Shown piece after piece: positions 23,862-34,829 of a DNA stretch of 64,000 nucleotides (its first letter is position 1; every line of letters begins with the position of its first letter). The notes below the pieces were generated by a model that saw nothing but the letters and a program-made list of their open reading frames with translations, was not told the DNA's origin and did not search any database. The translations under genes and the position numbers were made by a program. Source of the DNA: Sciurus carolinensis (taxonomy: Eukaryota; Chordata; Mammalia; Rodentia; Sciuridae); the NCBI RefSeq assembly GCF_902686445.1, contig NC_062216.1, forward strand, positions 7,337,084-7,401,083. The letters run 5' to 3'.

Positions 23862-25915
23862 GTGCTGGGGATTGAACCCAGGGCCTTGTGCATGCAAGGC
23901 AAGCACTCTACCAATTGAGCTATATCCCCAGCCCCAAATGTAATGTTTTTAATTTTGTGTCTCTTTAAGAAAAACTTTCTCTACCTTAAGTTCAAAAGTC
24001 TTACTGACTTACCTATTATTTGGATTTCACATATCCACTCTGTGCTGGTTTTTGCAAAAGAGGGTTCATCTATTTTTTGTTTTTACCATATGGGTGGCCA
24101 ACTGGCCCAGCACCCTTTGTTTTAAAAACAGCATCTTTTTCTCAAGGATTTACTATGATGATTTATTCATCATAGATCTAGCATCTGTGTGTGAATGTAT
24201 GTTCTGAGATGTTCCATAGGTCTATTTGTCTCTCACTATCCTAATACACTATCATAGATATGGACAAGTCATGGTGTCTTTATATCTAATAGAGCAAGAC
24301 ATCTACATTTTTCTTTTGTAAGAACATCTATTCATGTACATTTAAATTCATTTATTTTTCCACATAAATTTTAGAATCACCTAGTCAAGCACACACATAT
24401 ACTCAAAGAGAACTTTCATTGAGACTGCAGTGATAGATCACCTGACTCTGTAAAGCAATGTTAATCAATGTGAGGAGAAAGCTAGGCTGCAACATAATTA
24501 TGGCAGGGGATAGCAATGGACAGATCATCCAGACAGAAAATCAACAACAAAACATTGGACTTGTTCTACATTTCAGACCAAACAGACCTAACACATACAG
24601 AACATCCACCCAATAGCAGCAAATACACATTCTTCTCACATAGATCACATAGGCATTCTCCAGCAGAGATTGTAGTTTAGCCTGCACAAATCATAGCACA
24701 ATGAAGAAGACAGAAATCATGTCACATAGCTTTTCCAACTGTGGTGGTATGGAGCTATACGTTATTAATAGGAAGAACTTCAGAAATCTTACAAGTGTGA
24801 GGAAATTAAATATGCTCCTAAACAACCAGCAGGACAAGAAGAATTAAAAAGGAAATTTAAAAATATCTTGAGGCAAACAAAAATAGAACTGCAACACACC
24901 AAAACTTGGGTGATGCAGCCAAAGTAGTTCCAGAAGACATTTATCATAATAAACTGACAAAGTTTATAAAAACAAACCTACATCCAAAGCAAAGAAAGGT
25001 CTCAAATAACTGAATGCACTGAAGAGTTGCAACCAAGCCCCTTTCTCACTCTCAATCATGACTTCTTTCACCCACAAAATGGAAACACAGAGTGGAAACT
25101 TCTGTTTCCCACCACCAGACCTCTTTCCCTGATTTCATCTTCAGCTCTACTCTGCCTTCTCTTCATTCTCTGATTTAAGACTAATTCCTCCCATACACTA
25201 GATTCCATTCCCACTCGTTTTTAAAGAACTTTGTTTCTGGAATTAAACCACCTTTCTTGAGTCATGAATCTCCACCCTCCAAATGGATCATTCATTCTAC
25301 CAGAAATACGCAGTAACTGTTCTCATTAAAATTCCATCGCGCCGGCCACGGTGGCGCACGTCTGTATTCCCAGCAGCTCGGGAGGCCGAGACAGGAGGGT
25401 CATGAGTTCAAAGTCAGCCTCAGTAACTTAGAGAGGCCCTGTGCCACTCAGTGAGACCCTGTCTGTAAATAAAATACAAAAAAATAAAAAGGCCAGGAAT
25501 GTGTCTCAGTGGTTGAGTGCCTCTGGGTTCAATCCCCAGTATGATTCTCAGCTACTGCTTCATTTATCTGCTCTCTTTATAGAAGAAATTGTCATTTGTC
25601 TTTACTCAATATCTCCACTTTCTCTCTTGCATTCTTTTTTATTGTTTTCCCTCTGGGAAAGTTCTTTATTGTTACTGCTTTTAGCTCATGAAACACTTTG
25701 AACATTAAAAATAACAAGTGACTAGCACAATGTATCATTTGTCTTCTCTTTTCAAAGCCAGAAACTTTGTTTCTCGGACCGACTGTTCTACAGGATACTA
25801 TAACTGCAGAATGGCTTGCAAAGCTGATGAATATGCAATTCGATATTGTAAGGACTGGAAAATCTGCTGCAAGAAAAAGCAGTTTCAAATAATTAAGAAA
25901 AAAAGAAAGTGGTGA
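20502..25915 (+). CDS. DEFB131: beta-defensin 131
   Basis: Secreted antimicrobial peptide. Coding exons are 20502-20559 and 25758-25915. Exon 1 encodes MRVLLSILGLLAWWSVVPP plus the first base of Ala, followed by donor G|GTAAGA. Exon 2 starts after TTTTCAAAG in phase 1, giving PPARNFVSRTDC. The mature domain has C-x6-C-x3-C-x9-C-x5-CC and ends in a Lys-rich tail (KKKQFQIIKKKRKW). Total 71 residues, against 70 that I recall for human DEFB131; mouse Defb43 begins with a similar MRVLFSILG signal. A competing acceptor AG lies four bases further (GCCAG) but would shift the frame. The 5.2-kb intron is filled with L1M and ID elements. No frame break is visible, so the gene looks functional. Confidence 0.93.
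21170..21905 (-). mobile_element. old L1M 3' end
   Basis: On the minus strand it reads an ancient L1 3' region (CAACTGATAAACACAACATG phrase near 21590, 'ATGCTAAGTGAAAGGAGGC' near 21490). It lies in the DEFB131 intron. A 148-codon minus-strand open frame here is residual and not a gene. Confidence 0.65.
21906..22484. mobile_element. continuation of old L1M-like intron DNA
   Basis: T-rich sequence with L1M-like phrases ('CTTATCAGATATAAATTTGC' near 22140, minus-strand orientation) grading into unassigned DNA after 22250. Confidence 0.35.
22485..22605 (-). mobile_element. ID-type SINE, minus strand
   Basis: T-rich reverse tail then the reverse complement of the ID body (TGGTGCTGAGAATCAAACCC ... 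GAGCTATAACTCCAGCTCC). Intronic in DEFB131. Confidence 0.85.
22780..23780 (-). mobile_element. old L1M 3' fragments
   Basis: The reverse strand shows L1M 3' end wording ('ATACTATGTAGTATTTCATC' at 22918 in reverse). Several decayed pieces; boundaries approximate. Confidence 0.45.
23636..23671. repeat. (TA)n microsatellite
   Basis: About 17 uninterrupted TA units in the DEFB131 intron, likely polymorphic. Confidence 0.9.
23822..23935 (-). mobile_element. young ID-type SINE with 39-T tail, minus strand
   Basis: A T-run of about 39 (23822-23860) followed by a near-consensus ID body in reverse (GGTGCTGGGGATTGAACCCA ... CTATATCCCCAGCCCC). The long pure homopolymer and intact B box (GGGTTCAATCCCCAGCACC in reverse) point to recent insertion. 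The flanks share AANGTAATG, a likely short target duplication. Confidence 0.92.
23950..24400 (-). mobile_element. old L1M ORF2 fragment
   Basis: Minus-strand L1 ORF2 phrases (GGCCCAGCACCCTTTGTTTT on plus, i.e. the 'aacaaagggtgctgggcc' ORF2 motif). Decayed. Confidence 0.5.
24490..25020 (+). mobile_element. L1 ORF2 fragment (endonuclease region)
   Basis: Plus-strand ORF2 wording, e.g. CAACAAAACATTGGACTTG and ACAGACCTAACACATACAG. All frames are broken. Intronic in DEFB131. Confidence 0.65.
25341..25541 (+). mobile_element. dimeric SINE (7SL-like + ID-like)
   Basis: GCCGGCCACGGTGGCGCACG start, CTCGGGAGGCCGAGACAGG, then the ID-like 'CTCAGTGGTTGAGTGCC' half with an intact B box. It lies about 220 bp upstream of DEFB131 exon 2. 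Confidence 0.9.
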
Positions 25916-26052
25916 CAAATCTCACTCCATCTTCTTCACACCTCAGGAAAAGAAACTGAAAATATTCAAAACCCCCTTTTCTTTGGAAGAATAATTAATA
26001 TGATGGATAAAAGAAAATTCATGATAATTGCATGTCTAGATGATCAGGTTAA

Positions 26053-26058
26053 AATAAA
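26053..26058 (+). terminator. DEFB131: AATAAA polyadenylation signal, DEFB131
   Basis: First canonical AATAAA after the stop, 138 bases downstream. A second one occurs at about 26177. Confidence 0.6.
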
Positions 26059-26674
26059 TGCAAGTTTATAAAATCTTCTACTCTATTTTCATGTGCATAC
26101 TTACAAACTTCCTCAATTTATATCCACAACCACATGGTTGTATCACCTATAATACTATATCCCAGACTCACCTTGTAATAAATGTTTGAACTTAAGTGAA
26201 TTATTTTTTCTATTTTGGTTTCCTTTTCTATAAAATGAGATAGCAGTAGTACCCACACTGTGATATTGTGATGATTATAAGAGTTAGCATATGTAAAGTT
26301 TTTAAACAGCTCTTGACACTACTAGAAACTCATATACACCTTAGTTATAATTTCATAGGACCAGAGAATTTGGTCTATCCTATCACTTTTGGGGAACATT
26401 GAATTGTTTTTTGGATCTAAGATGCAGTTTATATGTGTTAAGATTCCAAACTGTTTTGAATAAAAAGTTCAATTTTCTGTTTATGAGATATACAACTTTA
26501 TGTAAACACAATCTTAAAAACCAAGCTACATTACTCTATTTCAGTAATCTAGACTGGGACATCTGTATTAAGAATTACAGGAAATGAAGAGATACAAGAT
26601 GAATTTCAGAAGTAGGGTTGACAGGATTTACTAGCAGTCTGATATAAGGAAAAGCCATAAATAATAGCCCTACT

Positions 26675-26886
26675 GCCGGGCCCAGTGGCACACCTATAAT
26701 CCCAGCAGCTTGAGAGGCTGAGGTAGGAGGATCATGAGTTCAAAGCCAGCCTCACCAAAAGCAAGGTGCTAAGATACTCAGTGAGATCCTATGTCTAAAT
26801 AAAATAAAATATAGGGCTGGGGATGTGGCTCAGTGGTTGAGTACCCCTGAGTTCAATCCCTGGTAATGCCCCCCTCCCCAAAAAAA
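26675..26886 (+). mobile_element. dimeric SINE (7SL-like + ID-like)
   Basis: GCCGGGCCCAGTGGCACACC start, then GGGCTGGGGATGTGGCTCAG in the second half, and a C- then A-rich tail. It abuts the L1 fragment that begins near 26888. Confidence 0.9.
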
Positions 26887-26887
26887 T

Positions 26888-28262
26888 TATACTACAGAGC
26901 TATAGTAACAAAAACAGCATGGTACTGGCATAGAAACAGACACAAAGGCCAGTGGAACAGAACAGAAAACACAGACAAAACCACACATTTACAATCATCT
27001 GGTCCTTGACAAAGGTGCCGAAAGCATATATTGGAGAAAAGGTAGTTTTTCTATGGTGCTGAGAAAACTGGTTATACATATGTGGAAGAATAAAGTTAGA
27101 TCCCAAAATCTCACCCTGCACAAAAGTCAACTCAAAATGAATCAAAGACCTGGGAATTAGACCAAAAACTATGCAACTCCTAGAAGAAAATGCAGGGTAA
27201 ATGCTTCAACATATAGGCACAGGCAAAAACTTCCTGAATAGGACCATTATGGCTGAGGAAATAATGCCAAGAGTTAATAAATGAGGTGGCATCAAATTTA
27301 AAAACTTCTGCACAAAGGAAACAATTGAGAGTGTGAAGAGAGAACCCACAGAATGGGAGAAAATCTTTGCTAGCTCCTCTTCTGACAGAGGATTAATATC
27401 TAGAATATATAAAGAATTCAAAGAAACTTAACACCAAAAAAACACCATTAAATAAAATGGGCAAATGAATTAAATAGACACTTCTCAAAAGAAGAAATGT
27501 AAATGGCCAACAAATCTATTTTTAAAATGATCTGTATCACTAGCCATCAGGAAAATGCAAATCAAAATTACACTGAGATTTCATCTCACTCCAGTTAGAA
27601 TGATTACCATCAAGAACACAATAATAAATGCTGGAGAGAATGTGGAGAGAAAGGAACATTTTTACACTCTTGGTGTAGTTGTAAATTAGTGCAACCACTA
27701 TGGAAATTAGTATGGCATGTCCTCAAAAGACTAGGAGTGGAACCACCATATGATCCAGTTATACCACTTCTTGGAATTCATCCTAAAGTCAGCACACTAT
27801 AGCCATACATGATGCCTATGGTTAAAGCAGCAAAATTCACAATAGCCTAATTACGGACCCAACTAAATGTCCATCAAAAGGTGAACAGATAAAGAAAATG
27901 TGATCTATATGCACAATGGAGTTTTATTCAGCCATAAAGAAAACAAAATCATGTCATTTGCAGGAAAATGGAACTTGAGAGCATTACGTTAAGCAAATAA
28001 GCCTATCTCAGAAAGTCAAGGGTTATGTGTTCTCTCATATATGAAAGTTATAGGGGAAAAAATGTGGGGTATCTTATGAAAATAGAAGGGCAACCAGTAG
28101 AGTAGAGGAAGGGGACCAGGGTGAGGGAGAAGGGAAGGGAAAGGAGGTCCTGGGGAAGGAATTTAACCAAATTGTATTGTTACATTTTGTGCATGTACAA
28201 ATATGTAGCAATGAATTCCACTATCATGTATAATCATAATGCACCAATTAAAAAGGGAAAAA
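26888..28262 (+). mobile_element. L1 3' portion (5'-truncated)
   Basis: Plus-strand ORF2 C-terminal region (GGTCCTTGACAAAGGTGCC near 27001, TCACTCCAGTTAGAATG near 27590) into a 3' UTR with GTAGAGGAAGGGGACCAGGG and an A-rich end. Frames are broken by indels. Confidence 0.88.
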
Positions 28263-28300
28263 TGAATAATTTATTTTCAAGATGAATGTCTACTGGTAAG

Positions 28301-28757
28301 TGTAGGGGGCTGTCCATGTCCAGCATGGATGAGGGAAAGAGTTTCTGTCAGAGGACGGTGCCGGCTATGGATTAATTATCAAGAAACTTATGTAATCAAA
28401 TAAACACAAGAGCCAATAATCTTCTCAAATGGAAGGGGGTGCGATGGATGGGGCCATGCCAAGATCTGGCCTCCAACAAGATGGAGAAGCCCACCTTCAC
28501 CTGTCTTTATAGTCGCACAGGTAAAGGGGCCTGGACCTGGAGGGGCTTCTTCTGTGAGGAACAGGGTGGGGCGGAGTTTGGAAAGTCATTTGCTTAGAGA
28601 ATTAGCATTTCCTCAGACAGGGAACCAACTCTGCACAGGGCCACCTACCCCAGGCTGTCTGAAACCGTCTCCTGCGACTGCCAGCTCCTGGGAGTCAGAC
28701 CTCTGTGTCCCATGGCTCAGCCACGCCTGATTCTGCTACACATGGATGACCCCCACA
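28301..28757 (-). mobile_element. solo LTR, class II ERV, 6-bp TSD
   Basis: The element begins TGTAGGGGGC and ends GACCCCCACA, imperfect terminal inverted repeats. It is flanked by GGTAAG on both sides (28295-28300 and 28758-28763). It is homologous to the LTR at 55215-55657 (shared ACACAAGAGCCAAT and GATTCTGCTA segments), which has an env remnant placing it on the minus strand; this copy has the same orientation. Confidence 0.9.
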
Positions 28758-29044
28758 GGTAAGAAAGGTGTTTATAAAGGTGTGTTGTCTATTTTTTCAA
28801 TTCCATACTATTCCACTGATTGAGACTTTCATTGATTCATTCAACCTGTGTAGCTTTGTACTAAGATGCTAAGAAGATAAGTCTCATGGGAAACAGGATG
28901 CACTAAAAGTGGGTAATTTGAGGCAAGACCAAAGAGATTTTTTACAACGTTGTAGGCATGGTATAGGGAGACCACAGGGGCATGTGCAGAACACAAGATA
29001 ATAATGGTAGGTCACTGCCATTCCTGTGCAATAAGATGAAGTCA

Positions 29045-29925
29045 TGGTGACCTGAAACCTGTGCAGGAGGGCTCCTTGTGGAAAGAGCCACGAGCTAGAA
29101 ACCTCGAACTTATAGAAGCAGAACAGGGACAGTGGTTACCAGGGGCTCGGGTCAGAGCAAAGGATATGAACTCCGTTAACAAGTTGAACAAGTCCTGGGG
29201 ACATACAAGGCTAGTGGCAATGTGTGTTAATTTGATTGTAATAATCATTACACAATTTGATACATATATCAAATCACTGTTATATACCTTGGATCAACAT
29301 GAGCTCATGTCAATTGAATAGCTTTCCAAAATGAAAATAAATCCATGAAAATAAAAAAAAAATGAAACTACTCTACGATCAAGTCTTTCTACTCCTGAAT
29401 ATTTGCCCAGGAGATGTGAAAGCATTTATCCATACAAAGACTCATACATGAATATCCTCAGCAGTTTTATTTTTAATAGCCAAAACCCAGAAACAATCAA
29501 ATGTCCATCAATAGTTGAATGATAAACATACAGATGTATATTTAAACAATATCACTCAGCAATAAAAAAGGAAAGAACAAATGGCAGGTACCATAGCATG
29601 GGTGAATCTCAAGTAACTATGCTGACTGAAAAAAATTCAGCAGAAAGAATACATTCAATATGGTTCCATTTACATAAAATCCCAAGAAAATGCAAACTAA
29701 TCTATAGCAACAGCAGGAAAGTGGTGACTCAGAGACTGGGAAGGGGAGGAGAAAAATATTATAAAAGGCATGAAAAGTTGTTGGGTAGAATAAATACATT
29801 CATGATCTTATGAAGATGGTTTCACAAAAGTATGTGTATGTTGAAACTTACCAAATTGTACATTTTAACATTTGTAATTTATTATATGTCATTCATAACT
29901 CAATAATGATTTTTTAAATAGTGGC
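29045..29925 (+). mobile_element. old L1M 3' ends
   Basis: Two decayed plus-strand L1M stretches: 29045-29350 (CAGTGGTTACCAGGGGCTCG) and 29370-29925 (AAATGTCCATCAATAGTTGA). No frame survives. Confidence 0.6.
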
Positions 29926-29929
29926 AATG

Positions 29930-30672
29930 ATTTAAAATGCTCCTGTGGATTATTTTTCAACATTTTAAAATATTATTTATGAAGAAATTATAATGATGCA
30001 TATAGCATAAATCAAGATACAAAAAAATAGGATCCCTAATAATGAGAATATTAACTTCATGTCCTTAAACACACCCCAATTTGATCATTACACTGTACCC
30101 ATGGATAGAGCTATCACACGGTACCCCATAAATCTGTACAATGAAAACAATAATACAAGAGAAGAAAAGTCTCCTACACAAGACAAACTACTCAACAACA
30201 AATGAGGCAAAAGCAAAACTGTCCTAAGAGACACACAGGTTATCAGAGGTAAGGCTCAGGGATAGCTTTTCCTTTCTTGTATTTTTCATATTTCACAAAT
30301 TTTCTATACTTTGTGCTTTTATTTTTGCTGCAAAATAAAAATTGAACAAAATCAATTTTGTTTATTTGAAAATGAAAGAGCATATAGTTCTCCGGCCTCT
30401 GTAGGCACTTTTGAAACCAGGAGGGGGCAGACGGGCACAGTGCCTGTGCCAATGGAGAAGCTGATGGACAGGAAAGGGCTGTCAGTCTTGTCCCCAGAGG
30501 AGATCTGCCAACTCAGCCACCTGAGAGAGCTCCTCACACCAGGTGCACCTGGAGCCCAGCGTGCCCAGACCTGCAGGTCTGCACAGGAGGGTGCACGCAA
30601 ACTCCCCTCCTGTCTTTTCTCTGACAACAGGTGTCAGGGCTGCCCCTACCTCCGCAGCAGAAAGCCCCAGCC
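29930..30672. other. upstream flank of DEFB134
   Basis: AT-rich up to 30390, then GC-richer toward the DEFB134 start. No TATA box was confidently placed. A 121-codon open frame at 30311-30676 overlaps the DEFB134 start in another frame and is judged a chance ORF. Confidence 0.4.
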
Positions 30673-32929
30673 ATGAAGCCTCTCCTCCTTGTGTTTGCCT
30701 TTCTCGGCTTTTGGGACACAGCAAGCACTGGCAAGTAAGATGGAATCTCCTTGTGGGGTGGGGGTGGCTTCATCTAATTCCACTAAGCAACCTGATAAAG
30801 GTACTGCCACTAAGGACCCTTAAAGTGTCAAAGTAGGGAAAGCACCAGGCAGCTTTGATATCAGCAAGCCTGAGCTTGAATTTTAGCTCTCCAATGTGTT
30901 AACTAGACAAAGTTAAGTTTCTCTCAACCTGTTCCTTCACTTACAAAATGGAAATAGTGGTACTAACACTAGGGGCCTTGCAAGGATTAAATGGGACAAT
31001 GCATAGAATGTGCCTATACATAATGTAAAAATACCTGACTCATGAAAGCTATCACTATATTTTCACAATGAATGCCCCATCCTGCTTCATTGCCATTGTT
31101 CTCTCTTGAATTTAAGAGCGTGTCTAAGTATACCATTCAAAACCAGCAAAGAGCAGTAAGATGATTTGTTAAGCTTTCTAAGGTACCTGAATTTCTTATA
31201 GTTAATTCAGTATTTGTGAATCCCTTAGGGACATGAGGAAGCAAATTTGGAACTGCTTATTTCAAGAGAATCACTTTGTTTTCTGGGATCAAAGAAACGT
31301 CTGATCAGATGAGGTGGTAGCTAACCAGACTTGAGGGTGGCATGACCAGGCTTGTCCATAGCCTTTCCTGATTCTGAAATCTCACCTTGGATATTCTCTT
31401 CACTGCATGTTACTGAATCTGTCCAAATCCTTATGTTGTAGACACCCATCTAATTTTCTAGCATCCTGAAGTATTTTCTAGGCAGATGAACCAGATTTTC
31501 AGATCTCGTGACTCTACAGTCTGAATTTAAGAATCAATGGGATCCAGGCCTCTTGAAGTTGCTACTGGGACCTGTTCCACTTCAGTTTATGACAATGGAT
31601 CCATGGCCTCCATGTCAGCAGCTCCACGTAGTCTTCAGAGTTCCCTGTGGTGCCCTATACTCGTCATTGCCATGGGAATTTCTCGTCTCACTATGTAGAC
31701 CTCTGCACCTTACCTTCCCGAAAGGCTACAGATGAACCCACTTGGGCTTCTATCTTGCAGCCAGGTAACCCTGACCCCTTCTTTAATCCTGTGGGACAAT
31801 TATCCTCCAGGACATGATGACTTAGATATATGTTGGCTCAAAATTTCTACAGATGGTCCAAGAATGACATTATTTTCTTCTTATGACTTCTTTCTGATGG
31901 AAATATGAAATATTTGATCATTTTAAGAGGTAGCATATCTACAAAATTGTAAACCTAGCCCAAATACTTGCATGGAGCTTCAATAAGACTTCCAAAATCC
32001 TCAGAACTGATTTTCTCCCCTTTGAACTCACAAGATCATTCTGGTTTGCAAATACCTGACAGTACGTGTCAGGTCTTCTCCCCTCAGAGATATTTTGAGC
32101 TGCTTCTCCTTTAGTCTAGACTTAAAATTCATAGAATTTAAGATCTATATCGTACTCAGATCTGTACCTCAATAGTTCCTGATTCACAAGATTTATAAAA
32201 TCTGTCTTGAGCATGAATAAATAATGAGTGAATAACTAAATAAATAATGAGTAGATGCTAGTGTGCATTGCTAACATGATGATTTGGATTAAATTACCTG
32301 GATGATTTGGGCAAACTCCCAAGTTACTAGTTGTCTTCATCAGCTTGGTCTGATGACAAAATACCCCAGATTCCATGGCTTAAGCAAATTTTAAAATTCT
32401 TACAGCTCTGAAAACTGGGGATTCTGCAGTGGCAGGCTGGCTGATTCTGTTTCTGATGATGAGGGTGCCTTCCTTGTTGGACACACCATGTTCTTGCTGT
32501 GTCCTCCACCAATAAGGTCATCAGTCCCACTGGAGTAGGTCTACCCTTCTGACCTTATTTAGCTTAAGTTACTTACAAAAAACACTATCTCCAAATTAAG
32601 GGTTAGGGTTTCAACATACAAATACTGAAGCAACCCAATTCAATCCACAGCATGAGTTCATCTTTTTCAAATATGAAATCAATTATTATGACCAAAGCCC
32701 CCTTGGAATTCAGATGGACAAAAATTAAAGGACTAGACATTCAATAGTCCTCCAGTGAATCATCTTTCCATTCATATTCCTTCCAGGTCTGAATCCATTA
32801 TCTTCAGTAGTACACAAGAAATGCTATCGAAATGGTACCTGCAGGTTCGAGTGCTACGGAAGTGAGATGCTAGTTGCCTACTGCACATTCCGGCTGGAGT
32901 GCTGTGTCACAGGAGACCCAGGGCCCTGA
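30673..32929 (+). CDS. DEFB134: beta-defensin 134
   Basis: Secreted antimicrobial peptide. Exons 30673-30730 and 32787-32929, 66 residues in all, the length I recall for human DEFB134. Exon 1 encodes the signal peptide MKPLLLVFAFLGFWDTAST plus one base; the start has a favourable CAGCCATGA context. Exon 2 follows TTCCTTCCAG and gives GLNPLSSVVHKKC, then C-x6-C-x3-C-x9-C-x5-CC (YRNGT motif, YGSEMLVAY, TFRLE) and the end VTGDPGP. The frame joins only if the intron starts at 30731 with GCAAGTAAG, a GC-AG donor. The GT five bases away (30735) would break the frame before any cysteine. The 58-nt exon 1 matches DEFB131 and DEFB135, which supports the GC donor. Otherwise intact. Confidence 0.92.
30731..30739 (+). 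promoter_or_regulatory. DEFB134: GC-AG 5' splice donor of DEFB134
   Basis: CTG|GCAAGTAAG fits the extended consensus known for functional GC donors (GCAAGT pairs well with U1 apart from the mismatch). The neighbouring GTAAGA at 30735 is a possible competing donor but yields a frameshifted product. Confidence 0.75.
32328..32655 (+). mobile_element. ancient interspersed repeat in DEFB134 intron
   Basis: Shares wording with 49000-49390 (ACAAAATACCCCAGA.., GGGTGCCTTCC, ..CATCAGTCCCACTGGA, TATCTCCAAAT). Both are copies of one old mammalian repeat whose name I could not settle. Confidence 0.45.
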
Positions 32930-33674
32930 TATGAGGAAACAATGAGTGACAATTAACTTAAAGACCCTGATACTCTCCTCTTACACAAAGCCAGGAATAG
33001 AAGCTGAACTCTGACTCTGCCATATGCTTATGACTGTCAGGCTTCAATCTTTTCTAAGCCATCAGAATCTTGGGATCTCGGATTTGAAGACATAATCTGA
33101 AGCCTCCTTAGAAAGAGTTAGGTGTCCCATGCAAATAATTTGAATGTATTTTCTCAGTTCCAAGTGGTATCCAGTATTCTCATAGTGCCCATTTCTCTCT
33201 GTGGTCATAGAGAGAATGTCTTTATTACTTAGAGAGGCTTCCATAGAAACCCTTCTTTACACCTAGGTCCTGTCCCATCTTAGAGCAACAGACCTCCCTG
33301 GCCCTCTGACAACCTTGGGCATCCCTCACGTGGCCCACACAGCAAGGCTTTAGCTCCAGGGGGCTCAGAGTCATGACTGTGTCTGACCCTGAAGTTCTTC
33401 TTGAAACAGACGGAGAGAGGCCACCTTAGAACAGGCTGACACAAGGCTCTTTCTCATCCACCTCCTAGTTTCAGTGAAGCATGGGACTTTCCACCTCAGC
33501 TCCTCGGCATTCAGCGACAAGCTATAAGATGACTTGGTAACAGTTCAGTGTTGATGTCAGGGCAGCTGAGTGACCCACTGCCTCTGCTGCCCATCATCTG
33601 GCCCCCTGACTGATGGTGTTCTTTAGGCCTAAGAGCTGATACCATGCTGTTCTTGCTTTGCTGTGTCTGTAACT

Positions 33675-33680
33675 AATAAA
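33675..33680 (+). terminator. DEFB134: AATAAA polyadenylation signal, DEFB134
   Basis: AATAAA 746 bases after the DEFB134 stop and 44 bases before the orphan defensin-like exon. No earlier canonical signal was seen, so the 3' UTR would be unusually long for a beta-defensin. Confidence 0.45.
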
Positions 33681-33724
33681 TGTCCAAATCCACCTGGATT
33701 CATTGTTTTCTATTTCTTATGCAG

Positions 33725-33918
33725 GTTTTAAAACAAGAAAAACTAGCAACTTCTGCCATGGCCCTACTGGCTTGTGCAGTGCTGCTGAATTCCTGCTGAC
33801 TATTCAATGCCATCAAGCCACAGACAGATGCACGGGTATGTTAGTTGTCCGTGTGCTGGTCAGGGCCACAGGTGGGGTGGCAGAGGAGGGAGAGTTCTGT
33901 TATGGAGCAATTTTTTAA
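33725..33918 (+). CDS. orphan beta-defensin-like exon, unassigned
   Basis: Not a gene I recognise. A strong acceptor (TTTTCTATTTCTTATGCAG) is followed in phase 1, the phase used by all defensins here, by an open frame G-FKTRKTSNFC..., to a TAA at 33916. Cysteines fall at C-x6-C-x10-C-x6-C, with the family-like G-x-C at the second cysteine (GLC) and IQC near the fourth position; the third and sixth defensin cysteines appear replaced or missing. A possible donor CACGG|GTATGT at 33835/33836 would instead make it a 111-nt internal exon. It could be an alternative last exon spliced from DEFB134 exon 1, a decayed defensin paralogue, or chance. No first exon of its own was found. Confidence 0.35.
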
Positions 33919-34825
33919 CCTCAGCACTGGTACTGGATATATCTTTGGCTTTCAGGTGATACCGAGAATATGGAGCTTTAGATACAAATAGTCCATTGCT
34001 AATCTGGTGTGAGGCTGAGGTAACACTGGCCCCATGGCCAGGCTGAAAACAACAGTGCTGCCTGCCCAACTCCAAATGAGTGGTTGCCTCTGGGAAGAGA
34101 AGAAGGGAGGACAGCATGTGAGAAAGAATGAGAGGCTCTGCTCTCCCAGCATCCGACCTTCAAGCAACTCCTGTGTCAGTGTCACTGGGGAGAAAGATGC
34201 CAAAAATCCAGTACAATGTGTCCTCTTCTCAGAGGCCAAACTCTTCCGTGGAGTTTGTAGGCAAGGCGGGTTTATGGAGTGGGATCAGAGGTCACCAGAG
34301 TTACAAGTACACAGACAACGCATCCACACCTGGCCCAGGAAAACAGTCACACTCTGAGGGTCATGCTTCTACAAGAAACCAAAATTAGATAGACCAATCT
34401 TGCACTGCCTCTCTGCATTTCCACCAAGCCAAACCTGTCCATTCATACATCTTGTTGGGAAGTGAACTCTGTTATAACAAGGGCAACTGAAAACTCCTTT
34501 TCCCTTTTGAAAGAAAGTGCGTATGTTACAGGTATATCCTGTAGCTCCAGTAGGCTTCTTTAAACATGGAACCCAAGTAGAAACTGGTTATCTTTGCTTG
34601 GTCCCTGCACACTGACACATCCTAAGGAAACTCAATTCCAAGATCCAAAGCCTTAAAAATAATGTTAGTATTTACCAACTCTCTCATTCAGACAACAGAA
34701 TGGAAAAGGATTTTGTCACAATGTAGAGCAAACTTTCTTCAGAATTCTTTCTGGATATCAGTACCTGACATCTGACCCATCCAAGTGAAGCCAGAATTAA
34801 AGATAGACAGTTAGTGTAGATAAAT
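33919..34825. other. intergenic, nothing recognised
   Basis: Unique-looking DNA with overlapping short frames on both strands (up to 107 codons) and no domain or repeat signature I can name. Confidence 0.4.
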
Positions 34826-34829
34826 GATC

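Noticed and set aside
25718..25757. DEFB131 translation starting at the upstream ATG (MTSTMYH...)
   Set aside because: That ATG lies in the intron; exon 1 with a proper signal peptide is at 20502 and joins in frame at 25758.
30311..30676. 121-codon ORF upstream of DEFB134
   Set aside because: It overlaps the DEFB134 start in another frame, has no domain and no splice or Kozak support.
33757..33801. Short hydrophobic ORF starting MALLACAVLLNSC as a defensin exon 1
   Set aside because: It stops after 13 codons inside the orphan exon and has no G|GT donor in phase 1.
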